DNA of 64,000 nt from Methylophaga thalassica MP (lineage in GTDB: Bacteria; Pseudomonadota; Gammaproteobacteria; Nitrosococcales; Methylophagaceae), in NCBI RefSeq assembly GCF_000214595.1, contig NZ_AFIG01000001.1, forward strand, positions 1,034,382 to 1,098,381, read 5' to 3'. This document shows, piece after piece, positions 40,269 through 50,365 of the stretch. Position 1 is the stretch's first letter. Each line of letters begins with the position of its first letter. The notes under the pieces are model-generated. The model was not told the origin of the DNA. It saw nothing but the letters and a program-made list of their open reading frames with translations, and ran no database searches. Position numbers and translations under genes: made by a program.

Positions 40269-42352
40269 CGGCAGTAACAACATTATTTGAGCGCATCGAA
40301 GCGGCGATGCCTGATTTTAAGGCGCGTCCACAACAGGTGCAAATGAGTGAGTTCATTGCTCAAGCCATGTCAAAACCACCGCAAAAACGGGTGGCTGTCG
40401 TCGAAGCACCGACTGGGGTGGGTAAAACGCTGGCTTATCTGACCGGCACTATTCAAGCAGCCCTGCTACAAAAGAAAACACTGGTGATCAGTACTGCCAC
40501 GGTCAACTTACAACAACAGCTTATTCAAAAGGATTTACCTCAGTTTTCAGCGACACTCGAAGAACCTATCCGTTTTGTTCAGGTAAAAGGGCGTCGTCGT
40601 TATGTCTGCCCCAGTAAGCTCAATCAGGTAGCTACCACACCGGAACAGCAGTCGCTCAATATTGATGTGGATGAAAAGTATCAACAGGTGCTGCATACGG
40701 CGCAAGCTAAGCAGTTACTGAGTGACTGGGACGAAGAACGCTGGGATGGTGATCGCGATAGTCGCCGTGACAAAATAGACGCTGAACTCTGGCATCAGGT
40801 TTCCACCGATTCGGAAGGCTGTGCCGGGAAAAGCTGTTCCTTCTACTTACGTTGTCCATACTATAAGTTACGGCGGGAAATGACGGCGGCGCAGGTGGTG
40901 GTCGCCAATCATGATCTGATACTGAGTGATGCAGACTTAGGTGGTGGTTTGGTATTACCGAACCCGGAAGAAATTCTTTTTGTGTTTGATGAAGCGCATA
41001 ACCTGCCACGAAAAGCGCTGGATCATGCGGCTAAAGCATTAAATTTTATTCAGCTTTACCAAACCACAGAAACAGCGGACAGTGTACTGAAAAAGATACC
41101 GTCCACATTGGCATACAGACAACATGATTTTGGCTATATGCTGTCGGAACTAAGACGTGACTTACCGGCGGTAATGAGTCACTTGCAACAGATTGAAACC
41201 ATTTTACACAGTGATGGTGTTGTGCAGGACTTATTGGAAAAGCATATCAGTGAGCCACGTATTTTCTGGAATAGCCCGTTAGTCAATGCTCTATTAATCC
41301 CGTGCCAGGGGTTATTACAGCGCGCTAATTCGATTTATAAACACTATTCTGTACTGGCCAAATGGATTAAGGAAGGGCTGGAAAAAACACAGCTTCCGAA
41401 TAAAGTTGGGGAAGCCTTATTACCGCAAGTGGGTACGGTTCAGAATATTTTTGGCTACCTCATCGACTTTATGGCTTTGTTTCTAGAGCCTGACCAGGAG
41501 GATCGACCGCCTAATGTACGTTGGCTATCCGTAGAAACATTTGCAAAGCAGCAAACACTGGTTGTTCATGCCGGTCCGATGACGGCTGCGTATTTCCTGG
41601 ATCGCAGTTTATGGTCAAGAGCCTATGGTGTTGTTCTCACATCAGCGACACTTCGTGGTTTGGGGGTATTCCATCGTTTCAGATTGGATTGTGGTTTACA
41701 TCGCTTTGATGAACAGCACTTTTTAGCCGTGCCTTCACCGTTTAACTATCAAAAGCAAGCCACACTACATATTCCGGATATGCGTTTCCTACCCAATGAG
41801 CAACAGCAGCAATGGCAGCAGGAAGTTGTTAAAAAACTCATCGATATTATTGACGTCACTGAAGCCACTTTAGTGTTATTTACCTCAAAGCTGGTAATGG
41901 AAGCGGTATACCGACAATGTCCCGCCGCGATTACGGCCATAACGATGGTGCAGGGTGACAACCTCTCTCCTAAAAATATGGTGCATCGTCATATTCGACA
42001 GATTGAGTCAGGCAAAGGCAGTATTATTTTCGGTTTGGATCGCTTCGCTGAAGGTGTGGATCTGCCGGGGCATTTATGTACCCATGTGGTGATTACAAAA
42101 TTACCTTTTCCAGTATTTACCAGACCGATTGAACAGGCAAAGCAAGAGTGGATTATTCGTAAAGGTGGCCAGCCTTTTACTGCGCTTTCCTTGCCCGCGG
42201 TTAGCGTAAAACTGATACAAGCGTGTGGCAGGTTGCTAAGAAAGGAAACGGACTCGGGAAGAATTACTATTCTTGATAAACGTTTATTAACAAAGGGTTA
42301 TGGTAAACAATTACTTGCCCATTTACCTGATTATCAGCTTGAGCAGTCATAA
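40265..42352 (+). CDS. dinG: DinG-family ATP-dependent DNA helicase
   Basis: XPD-like 5'-3' helicase, 695 residues. Walker A is EAPTGVGKTLAYL, the DEAH box FDEAHNLPRKAL and motif VI QACGRLLRKETDSGRI. Four cysteines in YVCPSK and GCAGKSCSFYLRCPYY fit the [4Fe-4S] cluster of DinG/XPD helicases. Start is GTG 40265, overlapping the ldhA TGA. E. coli DinG is SOS-induced and resolves R-loops; no LexA box was seen here because the gene lies inside an operon. Confidence 0.92.
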   Translation: MTAVTTLFERIEAAMPDFKARPQQVQMSEFIAQAMSKPPQKRVAVVEAPTGVGKTLAYLTGTIQAALLQKKTLVISTATVNLQQQLIQKDLPQFSATLEEPIRFVQVKGRRRYVCPSKLNQVATTPEQQSLNIDVDEKYQQVLHTAQAKQLLSDWDEERWDGDRDSRRDKIDAELWHQVSTDSEGCAGKSCSFYLRCPYYKLRREMTAAQVVVANHDLILSDADLGGGLVLPNPEEILFVFDEAHNLPRKALDHAAKALNFIQLYQTTETADSVLKKIPSTLAYRQHDFGYMLSELRRDLPAVMSHLQQIETILHSDGVVQDLLEKHISEPRIFWNSPLVNALLIPCQGLLQRANSIYKHYSVLAKWIKEGLEKTQLPNKVGEALLPQVGTVQNIFGYLIDFMALFLEPDQEDRPPNVRWLSVETFAKQQTLVVHAGPMTAAYFLDRSLWSRAYGVVLTSATLRGLGVFHRFRLDCGLHRFDEQHFLAVPSPFNYQKQATLHIPDMRFLPNEQQQQWQQEVVKKLIDIIDVTEATLVLFTSKLVMEAVYRQCPAAITAITMVQGDNLSPKNMVHRHIRQIESGKGSIIFGLDRFAEGVDLPGHLCTHVVITKLPFPVFTRPIEQAKQEWIIRKGGQPFTALSLPAVSVKLIQACGRLLRKETDSGRITILDKRLLTKGYGKQLLAHLPDYQLEQS

Positions 42353-42388
42353 TCGGCAACGCCACAGGTCACAACATCCTCGTTCAGC

Positions 42389-42402
42389 AGGAAGCGCTTC
42401 CT
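42389..42402. promoter_or_regulatory. 14-bp perfect palindrome upstream of a small secreted protein gene
   Basis: AGGAAGCGCTTCCT is a perfect palindrome without a loop, 138 bp before the ATG at 42541, in an otherwise featureless 188-bp gap. It could be an operator; no regulator is known. Confidence 0.4.
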
Positions 42403-42540
42403 TAATCAAAAGGATTTAATGTAGCAGCGATTGGGAGGTTCTGCTGCATCTATTCCGTCTTCATTACTCTATTCTATTTCCTAAGCTAAATAGTCCCTGA
42501 GCTACTGATTTTTAATTTAACCTGAGGAAGGAATCTGACC

Positions 42541-42831
42541 ATGAAAAAAACAACGTTTGCTGCGTTAACTGCATTGAGTCTTGTTGTTGCACCTGCATTT
42601 GCTGATATTGAAAACAGAACGTTTTCTGAGCAATTACAGTTACAAAAAACACAACTGCGTCCACATGCGTTTAACTTCTTTTCTGATCGCTACCTGCAAG
42701 TACAAGCGATGAAAAAACCGGTTACTTTAAGCTTTAAAGAGCAATTAGATAGCCAAAAAACATTACTGCGCAAGCAACAGTTTAATCCAATCAGTGATGC
42801 TTATTTACAGACGCATGCTCGTCAGTCATAA
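42541..42831 (+). CDS. Small secreted protein with an internal duplication
   Basis: A 96-residue protein I do not recognise. Residues 1-21 are a signal peptide (ALSLVVAPAFA). The mature part is two copies of a roughly 31-residue unit with pattern (T/S)F-x-EQL-x2-QKT-x-LR-x4-FN-x2-SD-x-YLQ. The first copy spans about 28-57 and the second about 63-93. GAGGAAGG precedes the ATG, and a bidirectional terminator follows, so it is a stand-alone, well-expressed-looking gene. Periplasmic location is predicted; function unknown. Confidence 0.8.
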   Translation: MKKTTFAALTALSLVVAPAFADIENRTFSEQLQLQKTQLRPHAFNFFSDRYLQVQAMKKPVTLSFKEQLDSQKTLLRKQQFNPISDAYLQTHARQS

Positions 42832-42852
42832 GCCTTATTAATAGGTTGAAAT

Positions 42853-42882
42853 AAAAAACCCGGCTAAAGCCGGGTTTTTTTT
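42853..42882. terminator. Bidirectional terminator
   Basis: AAAAAACCCGGC-TAAA-GCCGGGTTTTTT gives a GC stem flanked by A and T runs, serving both the small secreted protein gene and the convergent ppiC. Confidence 0.93.
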
Positions 42883-42887
42883 ATGCC

Positions 42888-43169
42888 TTATTCAGTGCGG
42901 CTAGTCACTTCTAATAAGTGATAACCAAACTGTGTTTTTACTGGACCCTGAACGGTGTTAACGGGAGCAGAAAAAACCACCTTATCAAATTCAGGCACCA
43001 TCATACCTGGGCCAAATTCGCCTAAATCACCGCCTGAACGGCCAGATGGGCATGAAGAGTGTTCTTTAGCAATGTCAGCAAAATCGGCACCTTGTTCGAT
43101 TTCACGTTTAAGTTCTAAACAGATTTCTTCACTATCTACCAGGATATGTCTTGCTGTTGCTTTAGCCAT
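42888..43169 (-). CDS. ppiC: Parvulin-type peptidyl-prolyl isomerase PpiC
   Basis: A 93-residue single-domain rotamase, same length as E. coli PpiC. It shows [27 protein letters not shown] and [19 protein letters not shown] 43169 is chosen over the in-frame GTG 43175 because it matches family starts and has GAGAG upstream. It is cytoplasmic, with no signal peptide. Confidence 0.95.
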   Translation of the reverse strand: MAKATARHILVDSEEICLELKREIEQGADFADIAKEHSSCPSGRSGGDLGEFGPGMMVPEFDKVVFSAPVNTVQGPVKTQFGYHLLEVTSRTE

Positions 43170-43199
43170 GTTCACTCTCTATTTTGATAAAATAGCGAC

Positions 43200-43208
43200 A
43201 GTATATCA
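43200..43208 (-). promoter_or_regulatory. Candidate extended -10 promoter for ppiC
   Basis: Minus-strand TGATATACT lies 30 bp before the ppiC ATG, just past the end of the DJ-1-like gene. No clear -35. Confidence 0.35.
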
Positions 43209-43211
43209 GTT

Positions 43212-43898
43212 TCAGGCAAACTTACGCAGACGACTCAGTAAGGCCTGAGCAGTGACTTCTGAGGACTGTGGGTTTTGTCCAGTGATTAATAAACCATCCT
43301 CACAGCAGAATGGGGCCCAGTCGTCCGCTTTATGATAATAACCACCGGCATTTTTTAATTCGTCTTCCAGTAAAAACGGGACGACATCGGTAAGGCCTAC
43401 GGCGTCTTCTTCTGAGTTTGAGAAACCGGTTACCGACAGATTCTTAACAAGTGGTTCGTCGGTGAGTGTTTTTACATTGAGTAACACGGCTGGGGCATGG
43501 CAGACTGCTGCCACGGGTTTATCCTGGAAGATAAATTGTTGAATCAATTCAATCGACTTCTCTGACACACTCAGATCCCATAAGGGGCCATGACCACCGG
43601 GATAAAACACCGCATCATAATCATCAGCACGGACAGTATCGAGAACCAATGTATTAGCCAGTTCAGCTTGTGCTTCTTTGTCTTGTTTAAAGCGTTTTGT
43701 TGATTCTGTTTGTGAATCTGGATCGTCACTTTTTGGATCTAATGGCGGTTGACCACCTTTAGGACTAGCCAAAGTGATATCAACGCCAGCGTCTTTGAAT
43801 ACATAATAGGGCGAGGCAAACTCTTCTAACCAAAAGCCGGTTTTTTTACCTGTATTTCCTAAACTATCGTGAGATGTCAAAATCATTAAAATTCGCAT
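43212..43898 (-). CDS. DJ-1/PfpI family protein (Hsp31-like glyoxalase III type)
   Basis: A 228-residue class-I glutamine-amidotransferase-like protein. The nucleophile elbow AAVCHAPAVLLNV holds the reactive cysteine; YPGGHGPLWDL and GFWLEEFASPYYVF match the Hsp31/HchA-like branch. Members act as methylglyoxal-detoxifying enzymes or chaperones, which is plausible but not provable here. It overlaps the upstream methyltransferase gene by 35 bp. Confidence 0.88.
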   Translation of the reverse strand: MRILMILTSHDSLGNTGKKTGFWLEEFASPYYVFKDAGVDITLASPKGGQPPLDPKSDDPDSQTESTKRFKQDKEAQAELANTLVLDTVRADDYDAVFYPGGHGPLWDLSVSEKSIELIQQFIFQDKPVAAVCHAPAVLLNVKTLTDEPLVKNLSVTGFSNSEEDAVGLTDVVPFLLEDELKNAGGYYHKADDWAPFCCEDGLLITGQNPQSSEVTAQALLSRLRKFA

Positions 43899-44610
43899 GT
43901 TTCTCCCTTTTTTTGTCAGTATTGATGGGGCATGAATGGGTATCTACCACTAACATATGGCTAGCACCTTTCTGGAATTGATAATCAACAGGCTGCTGCT
44001 GCAGATTATAACCCCTTTGCGTTAATGCTTTGCTTATCAAGCCTAGATGAGGAGAGGGGGTATTGTCCAACCCAATCAACGGATATACTCTGACTTGTCT
44101 GGCGACTCGACACAACTCAAGCATGGCATGCAGGTGAAACTCAAGGTCATAATGCTCGCTGTACAAAAACAAAAAGTGTGAGCATAAAGCTAAATCAAAT
44201 TGCTTATCCTCAAAGGGCAGTTGAGGTAGTTGCGCATTAATATAAAACGACGCGCTGGTTGGCAGCGCATAATCTGCTAAAAATAACTGCATTGCCCTCA
44301 TGCGCTGTTGATATAAATCATCAGTATCAGAGAAATCCTGCCAGATAAACTGATGTTGATACTCACGGACCTGAGCGATCACATCCGGCCCTAGCTGTTC
44401 GATTCGCTGCCGGATCTGTTCAGCATTGAATTGATAGATAGGGTCTACTGATGTGACATTTGCACCTTTTTGTCTGGCTTCGACATTAAAACTCGCCGGT
44501 CCATCACCACAGCCTAAAATAGATTGTTGAAAGTCATCATCACTGAGCAGAAACATCCGTTGATATTCCAGCAGATTACGACCCCAGGGTACGACGTTAT
44601 CTAATTTCAT
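43864..44610 (-). CDS. Class I SAM-dependent methyltransferase
   Basis: A 248-residue protein with motif I SILGCGDGPASFN near residue 31, an acidic end of strand 2 (TSVDPIY) and a motif IV-like region FDLALCSHFLFLYSEHYDL. Substrate unknown. The 35-bp overlap with the DJ-1-like gene adds a short C-terminal tail (NTDKKREKHANFNDFDISR) that may be non-essential. Confidence 0.82.
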   Translation of the reverse strand: MKLDNVVPWGRNLLEYQRMFLLSDDDFQQSILGCGDGPASFNVEARQKGANVTSVDPIYQFNAEQIRQRIEQLGPDVIAQVREYQHQFIWQDFSDTDDLYQQRMRAMQLFLADYALPTSASFYINAQLPQLPFEDKQFDLALCSHFLFLYSEHYDLEFHLHAMLELCRVARQVRVYPLIGLDNTPSPHLGLISKALTQRGYNLQQQPVDYQFQKGASHMLVVDTHSCPINTDKKREKHANFNDFDISR

Positions 44611-44723
44611 TCTGTTGTGGGCTTTTACTTAATCAGTATGGCGTTTAGATTGCCGTTGATAAGATGGGTTTGCATTCATTCTAATTGGTGAAGAAAACTG
44701 GAAATCCATTAAAAGTCTGGGGT

Positions 44724-44942
44724 TTATTCAGAGATAATCAGGGTAATATCTTCAAAGCCAATTTCATCTCCACCGACAATTTTTCTGCGCTTCCGTGTTT
44801 CCAGTTCGCCATTTACAGAAACCAGACCTTGCTCAATAAAGAGTTTGGCTTCAGCACCGCTGGCTGCGATACCTTCGAATTTAAGTACTTTATATAGCTC
44901 AACCGGTGTACTGGTGAGTTCGACTTCGATTGTTTGAGACAT
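44724..44942 (-). CDS. S4-domain RNA-binding protein (YbcJ-like)
   Basis: A 72-residue protein made almost entirely of one S4 fold: LYKVLKFEGIAASGAEAKLF then IEQGLVSVNGELETRKRRKI. Small RNA-binding proteins of this type (E. coli YbcJ) have unclear targets, probably rRNA or tRNA. It stands alone between two short non-coding gaps. Confidence 0.92.
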   Translation of the reverse strand: MSQTIEVELTSTPVELYKVLKFEGIAASGAEAKLFIEQGLVSVNGELETRKRRKIVGGDEIGFEDITLIISE

Positions 44943-45103
44943 GATGAACTCTCATAAAAAAGACTCATGATAAAGCCTATCTGTGACAGTGTGATAACGA
45001 TTTCTTAATAAAACATGTCAAAACTATTCAAGAGTGTGAATCAGGTCGCGCACTATTAATCTATCTTCTTTTATATTGTGCTAATTACACGGAGTGTTTA
45101 TAG

Positions 45104-45412
45104 ATGAAACTACTGGTTAATTTCATACAAATTCTGATTATCGGCGTCATCGTTTATCCCATTTATTATGTATGGGAAACACAGCATATTGATAATTTTT
45201 GCAGAGAAATTACACCAGGAATGTCTGATAAGAAACTGATTGAATTAGTTAAAGAGTATCATGTCACTTTAATTGGCTTTGATGAGAACGAGGCCGACAA
45301 AGGTAAGTGGCTGGCACAAGTTAAAGCGAAATCATCGTTTTCAGATTATCGCTGTGAGATTGGTGGAATAGCGAATAAAGTGGCACATGCCAGCATAATG
45401 GAAGAAAAATAG
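45104..45412 (+). CDS. Small membrane-anchored hypothetical protein
   Basis: A 102-residue protein with one N-terminal hydrophobic segment (residues about 5-24, LVNFIQILIIGVIVYPIYYV) and a small soluble domain with two cysteines (NFCREI, YRCEI) that could form a disulfide if exported. I do not recognise the family. CGGAG precedes the ATG at moderate distance and a hairpin follows, supporting a real gene. Confidence 0.65.
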   Translation: MKLLVNFIQILIIGVIVYPIYYVWETQHIDNFCREITPGMSDKKLIELVKEYHVTLIGFDENEADKGKWLAQVKAKSSFSDYRCEIGGIANKVAHASIMEEK

Positions 45413-45442
45413 ACACCCTATCTGTTAGATAGAGTGTCTATT
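45408..45442. terminator. Hairpin between convergent 45104 gene and oadB
   Basis: A long stem (45408-45423 with 45427-45442) with a single C-A mismatch and GTT loop. AT-rich ends on both sides suggest it serves both directions. It covers the stop codon of the 45104 gene. Confidence 0.75.
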
Positions 45443-45449
45443 AATCATG

Positions 45450-46583
45450 TTATGCGCCGACGTAATTAATCAGAATACCTGCGGCGACAGCTGAGCCGAT
45501 AACACCAGCAACATTCGGTCCCATCGCATGCATTAACAGGAAGTTATGTGGATCAGATTCTAAACCAAGCTTATTGGATACGCGTGCGGCCATAGGCACA
45601 GCAGATACGCCCGCAGAGCCAATCAGTGGGTTAATCGGTTCCTTGATCAATTTGTTCAGCACTTTAGCCATGATGACACCCGATGCCGTGCCGATAGCAA
45701 ATGCCGCCATACCTAGTACCAAGATACCTAGCGTCTGCAAATCAAGGAATTTATCTGCACTCAGCTTTGAACCTACGGCTAAGCCTAAAAAGATGGTTAC
45801 CGTATTAATCAGCGAATTCTGAGTGGTGTTGCTTAAACGATCTACCACAGCACACTCTTTCATTAAATTACCAAAACAGAACATACCGAGTAATGGTGCT
45901 GCATCAGGTAATAAAAACGCGACAAGGATAAGTAACACTAGCGGAAAGACAATTTTTTCTCGTTGTGAAACATGCCGTTGTTGCACCATTTTGATTTTAC
46001 GTTCTGATTCGGTAGTCAGTGCACGCATAATCGGTGGCTGAATTAATGGCACCAAAGCCATGTAGGAGTATGAGGCTACCGCAATGGCGCCGAGTAAATC
46101 CGGAGCAAGTTTACTGGCAACATAAATAGACGTTGGTCCATCTGCACCGCCGATAATGCCTATGGCGGCGGCATCAGCCAGACTAAAGTCAAAAATGCCA
46201 AAGTGAGCTAACACAACGGCACCCATCAAGGTAGCGAAGATACCGAACTGGGCAGCAGCCCCCAGAAACAGTGTTTTAGGATTGGCTAACAAAGGACCAA
46301 AGTCAGTCATTGCGCCTACACCCATAAAGATGATGAGAGGAAAGGCGCCGCTTTCAATACCGACCGCATAGAAAATGTGCAGGATACCATTACCTTCGGC
46401 GAGACCAGCACCGGGAATATTGGCCAATACACCACCAAAACCAATGGGCACCAACAGTAAAGGTTCGAAGTTTTTCTTGATAGCCAGATACAGCAATAAC
46501 ATGCCGATCAGAATCATGACACCTTGGCCAGGTGTCATTTGGTTTATGCCTGTTACTTGCCAGAGATGAAGTAGTTTATCCAT
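45450..46583 (-). CDS. oadB: Oxaloacetate decarboxylase beta subunit (Na+ pump)
   Basis: Membrane carboxybiotin decarboxylase that couples decarboxylation to Na+ export. It has about nine or more hydrophobic helices with the conserved [18 protein letters not shown] and [17 protein letters not shown] segments. An in-frame TTG at 46595 exists, but ATG 46583 with GGGGGA upstream is the better start (377 residues). Third gene of oadGAB. Confidence 0.95.
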   Translation of the reverse strand: MDKLLHLWQVTGINQMTPGQGVMILIGMLLLYLAIKKNFEPLLLVPIGFGGVLANIPGAGLAEGNGILHIFYAVGIESGAFPLIIFMGVGAMTDFGPLLANPKTLFLGAAAQFGIFATLMGAVVLAHFGIFDFSLADAAAIGIIGGADGPTSIYVASKLAPDLLGAIAVASYSYMALVPLIQPPIMRALTTESERKIKMVQQRHVSQREKIVFPLVLLILVAFLLPDAAPLLGMFCFGNLMKECAVVDRLSNTTQNSLINTVTIFLGLAVGSKLSADKFLDLQTLGILVLGMAAFAIGTASGVIMAKVLNKLIKEPINPLIGSAGVSAVPMAARVSNKLGLESDPHNFLLMHAMGPNVAGVIGSAVAAGILINYVGA

Positions 46584-46595
46584 GAATTCCCCCAA

Positions 46596-48377
46596 TTAAG
46601 CGATAGTTGCCAGCTGATCACCGACTTTGACGGAATCACCTTGTTTAACAGAAATGGACGACACGGTACCTGATTTAGAAGCCACGATTTGTGTTTCCAT
46701 TTTCATCGCTTCCAGAATCAAAATAGTGTCACCTTCATTGACTTGCTGACCAACGCTGACCTCGATTTTCCAGATATTGCCGGATAAGGGGGCTTCAACA
46801 GGATCCCCTTCACCCATTGGGGCCGTTGCTGAACTTGAAGAGGATTCAACATGGCTGATATCACCACCTTCATTCACTTGAACAACATAGCTCTGACCAT
46901 TGACTTTAATGGTATAGGTTTCTTGTTCTTGGCTTTGAGGACGAGAGGGGGATGATGGGCTGTTATCAATAACAGGAACAGGTTCAAATGCGTCTGGATT
47001 ATGACGGTTTTTGAGGAATTTAAGCCCGATTTGTGGGAATAGCGCGTAGGTTAAAACATCATCAACGTGTTGTTCACCCTCGGCCAGAACAATTTTTTCC
47101 TCATCAGCGATAGCGAGAAGTTCGGTCGTGAGCTTTTCCATTTCTGCTTCAAGTAGGTCAGCAGGGCGGCAAGTGATGGGTTCAGCACCTTCAAGTACCC
47201 GGTCCTGAAGCTCTTTGTTATAAAGTGCAGGGGCTGCTCCGTATTCTCCTTTGAGAATACCTGCTGTTTCCGCAGCGATGGTTTTATAACGTTCACCGGT
47301 CAGAACATTGATGACGGCCTGGGTGCCGACAATTTGAGATGTGGGGGTGACCAGAGGAATAAAGCCCAAGTCTTCACGAACCCGTGGAATCTCTTTTAAT
47401 ACCTGATCCATCTTGTCCAGTGCATTTTGTTCACGTAGCTGACTTTCCATATTGGTCAACATGCCGCCCGGTACCTGAGCGACCAAAATACGTGAATCTA
47501 CACCACGCAGGGAGCCTTCGAACTGGGCATATTTTTTTCTCACCTCGCGGAAGTAGGCTGCTACTTCTTCGAGGAGTTCGATATTAAGACCTGTATCGCG
47601 ATCCGTATCTTCAAAGATAGAGACAACTGATTCTGTTGCTGAGTGACCGTAGGTCATCGACATTGATGAAATAGCTGAATCGACATTATCAATACCGGCT
47701 TCCACGCATTTCATAATAGTGGCTGTCGACAAACCGGTGGTGGCGTGTGATTGCATGTGAATCGGGATATCAATGGTCTGCTTAAGGCTTTGAACTAATT
47801 CATAAGCTACATAAGGCTTAAGCAAACCAGCCATATCTTTAATACATAAAGAGTGGGCACCCATGTCTTCAATACGTTTAGCCATGTCTAACCACAAATT
47901 CAGATCATGAACCGGACTTATTGTGTAGGCGATGGTGCCTTGTGCGTGACGGTCATTTTCCAGCACGGCTTTGATTGCGGTTTCTAGATTGCGTGGATCA
48001 TTCATCGCATCAAATACACGGAACACATCAACGCCATTGATCGCCGCTCTTTCAACAAATTTACTGACCACGTCATCAGCATAGTGGCGATAGCCTAATA
48101 GATTCTGACCCCGTAACAGCATTTGCTGACGGGTATTCGGCATAGCGGCTTTAAGTGAGCGAATACGATGCCATGGATCTTCGCCCAGATAACGAATACA
48201 GGCATCAAAAGTGGCGCCGCCCCAACTTTCGACAGACCAAAAGCCAATCTGGTCAAGCTTATCGGCGATGGGCAACATGTCATCTAATCTGAGTCGGGTG
48301 GCAAATAATGATTGGTGAGCATCACGTAAAACGACATCCGTAATGCCAAGTGGTTTTTTAACTTCGGTCATATTCAT
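46596..48377 (-). CDS. oadA: Oxaloacetate decarboxylase alpha subunit (carboxyltransferase plus biotin carrier)
   Basis: Transfers the carboxyl group of oxaloacetate to biotin. The N-terminal carboxyltransferase domain is marked by [24 protein letters not shown] and [16 protein letters not shown] conserved carboxylase region follows, then a Ser/Pro/Gln linker (about 480-500) and a C-terminal biotinyl domain with EAMKMET (Lys559). The 593-residue length is typical. Confidence 0.97.
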   Translation of the reverse strand: MNMTEVKKPLGITDVVLRDAHQSLFATRLRLDDMLPIADKLDQIGFWSVESWGGATFDACIRYLGEDPWHRIRSLKAAMPNTRQQMLLRGQNLLGYRHYADDVVSKFVERAAINGVDVFRVFDAMNDPRNLETAIKAVLENDRHAQGTIAYTISPVHDLNLWLDMAKRIEDMGAHSLCIKDMAGLLKPYVAYELVQSLKQTIDIPIHMQSHATTGLSTATIMKCVEAGIDNVDSAISSMSMTYGHSATESVVSIFEDTDRDTGLNIELLEEVAAYFREVRKKYAQFEGSLRGVDSRILVAQVPGGMLTNMESQLREQNALDKMDQVLKEIPRVREDLGFIPLVTPTSQIVGTQAVINVLTGERYKTIAAETAGILKGEYGAAPALYNKELQDRVLEGAEPITCRPADLLEAEMEKLTTELLAIADEEKIVLAEGEQHVDDVLTYALFPQIGLKFLKNRHNPDAFEPVPVIDNSPSSPSRPQSQEQETYTIKVNGQSYVVQVNEGGDISHVESSSSSATAPMGEGDPVEAPLSGNIWKIEVSVGQQVNEGDTILILEAMKMETQIVASKSGTVSSISVKQGDSVKVGDQLATIA

Positions 48378-48419
48378 GGCCTTAATTGATTGATTCGAAA
48401 AAGTCTTTAATGCGCTGAT

Positions 48420-48701
48420 TTATTTATGGCGGGAACGAAATTTGTGCACTGCTGCAGAAAGCACAGTGATTAAGTTTTTATCATCATTAGCATGCTGAGA
48501 CTGGTTCATGGCCGGGCTGATGACAGCGGTAGGTGAAGAAATGCCTTCTTCAGGTAAGACACCTACATTTTTTTCGTAGCTGGTGATAATGCGTGACATG
48601 ATGGATGTGACAAACACCAGTAATGTCAAAAATATAAATACGAACCCCATGCCGATAAGCATCAAGTTCAGACCTTCAGTCATTAAGTTTGAAGTAGTCA
48701 T
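48420..48701 (-). CDS. oadG: Oxaloacetate decarboxylase gamma subunit
   Basis: A 93-residue single-pass membrane subunit: one helix at about 10-35 (LMLIGMGFVFIFLTLLVFVT) followed by a hydrophilic tail with residues that may bind zinc. Small, poorly conserved and identified mainly by position upstream of oadA-oadB. First gene of the operon. Confidence 0.9.
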   Translation of the reverse strand: MTTSNLMTEGLNLMLIGMGFVFIFLTLLVFVTSIMSRIITSYEKNVGVLPEEGISSPTAVISPAMNQSQHANDDKNLITVLSAAVHKFRSRHK

Positions 48702-48769
48702 TATTATAATCTCTCTCCGTTGGTTTTCTTAGGTCATTAAATCAATGACTTACAAAAAAGCAGCCGGCA

Positions 48770-48778
48770 ATTATACCA
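48770..48778 (-). promoter_or_regulatory. Extended -10 promoter for oadGAB
   Basis: Minus-strand TGGTATAAT is a perfect extended -10, about 70 bp upstream of the oadG ATG. The -35 is weak. Confidence 0.5.
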
Positions 48779-48954
48779 TTGTTGCCCTATGAACGAATCA
48801 CCGTGCCGAAACTCCTTAATTTTAAAAGAATAATGGAGAAAAAATCCCTTGTTGTAGTGACGTTAATCTATTCATTGTGCGTATGATATTTTCCTATCTG
48901 TTGAAACCCTGCCAAACTAATAGTCACGATAGCAAGCAATAACAAAGGACATCT

Positions 48955-50331
48955 ATGACACCTGATGAGTCTGATTTCTGGTTTTTACCTTTGGGAGGAA
49001 CCGGAGAAATAGGGATGAATCTCAATCTGTATGGCCATGATGGTCGATGGCTGATGGTTGATTGCGGGGTGACCTTCGAAGCCAAAACTGATATTGATGG
49101 TGAACCGATAGAAGGGGCTCGAGCAGAAGTACAAATGGCTGATCCACAATTTATTGTGGATCGCAGAGAGCAATTAGACGGCCTTATTATCACCCATGCC
49201 CACGAAGATCATATCGGGGCTGTGCCGTATTTATGGGAACGATTCCGTTGTCCGATTTACACAACGGCTTATACGGCTGAAATCTTACGCCGAAAACTGG
49301 CTGAGGCCGGATTAATAAAAAAAGTGAAAGTCCATATTGTTGAAGCGCATGCATCAAGACAAATAGGCGTATTCAATGTGCAGTGGATTCAGCTGACACA
49401 CTCCATTCCCGATCCCTTTGCTTTATTGATTACAACCCCTGTTGGCAAAGTGTTTCATACCGCTGACTGGAAGCTGGATTCAGGCCCTGTGGTCGGTGAG
49501 GCGTATAGGGAAGAAGATTATTCCCGGTTGGGAGAACTGGGGATTGATGTGATGGTATGTGATTCGACCAATGCTAATGTGCCTGGCTGGTCAACTTCTG
49601 AGGCGTCTTTATACAAAGGCCTAAAACACCATGTAGAGCAGGCTAAAGGACGGGTTGTTATAACCTGTTTTGGCAGTAATATTGCCCGATTACGAACGGT
49701 GGCGGATATTGCTAAAGAAACAGGACGTCATTTAGGTCTGTTGGGACGCTCGTTATTAAATACCCATGCGGCGGCAAAACGAGTCGGTTTGTGGAATGGC
49801 ATTGATACCTTTGTTGATCCTCATCATTTAGGTTTTCTGCCGCGAGATACGGTTTTATTAGTCGCTACAGGCAGTCAGGGCGAACCACGAACAGCACTGA
49901 ACCGGCTGAGCCAGAACAGTTTTCGTGATATTGAGCTGGAAGCGGGTGATACCGTTATTTTCAGTTCTAAAGTCATTCCTGGAAATGAACTCCCAATTGA
50001 GGCATTAATCGAACGGCTCAAGGCAATGAATGTGAACGTAATTACCGTAGATAACAGTCGACTGGAAATTCATGCTTCAGGTCATCCGGCTATGGAAGAA
50101 CTGAAGGCCATGTATCGTTGGGTTAAGCCAGCTTGTGCTATTCCTGTACACGGTGAGTTTCAACATCTCAGAGCGAATGCCAGACTGGCAAAATCAGTCG
50201 GGATTCCTGAGCAACTCGAAGGCAAAAATGGTGACTTATATTACATAGCGCCTGTAAAAGGCATCCGACGTGATGCAGTAAAAACAGGACGATTGGGTCT
50301 TGTCCAGGATAAATTGAAAAAATTGTTTTAA
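48955..50331 (+). CDS. RNase J-like beta-CASP metallo-beta-lactamase nuclease
   Basis: A 458-residue MBL-fold protein with zinc motif ITHAHEDHIGAVPYLW, VCDSTNAN, beta-CASP ASGHPAMEEL and the PVHGEFQHL motif. These are RNase J hallmarks (RNA 5'-3' exo/endonuclease). It is about 100 residues shorter than Bacillus RNase J, lacking most of the C-terminal domain. RNase J is not the main RNA-decay enzyme in Gammaproteobacteria, so this short form may have a specialised role. A PilZ gene follows 34 bp later. Confidence 0.85.
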   Translation: MTPDESDFWFLPLGGTGEIGMNLNLYGHDGRWLMVDCGVTFEAKTDIDGEPIEGARAEVQMADPQFIVDRREQLDGLIITHAHEDHIGAVPYLWERFRCPIYTTAYTAEILRRKLAEAGLIKKVKVHIVEAHASRQIGVFNVQWIQLTHSIPDPFALLITTPVGKVFHTADWKLDSGPVVGEAYREEDYSRLGELGIDVMVCDSTNANVPGWSTSEASLYKGLKHHVEQAKGRVVITCFGSNIARLRTVADIAKETGRHLGLLGRSLLNTHAAAKRVGLWNGIDTFVDPHHLGFLPRDTVLLVATGSQGEPRTALNRLSQNSFRDIELEAGDTVIFSSKVIPGNELPIEALIERLKAMNVNVITVDNSRLEIHASGHPAMEELKAMYRWVKPACAIPVHGEFQHLRANARLAKSVGIPEQLEGKNGDLYYIAPVKGIRRDAVKTGRLGLVQDKLKKLF

Positions 50332-50365
50332 TCACATTGTTATTAAATAGCGATAAGCTAACAAA

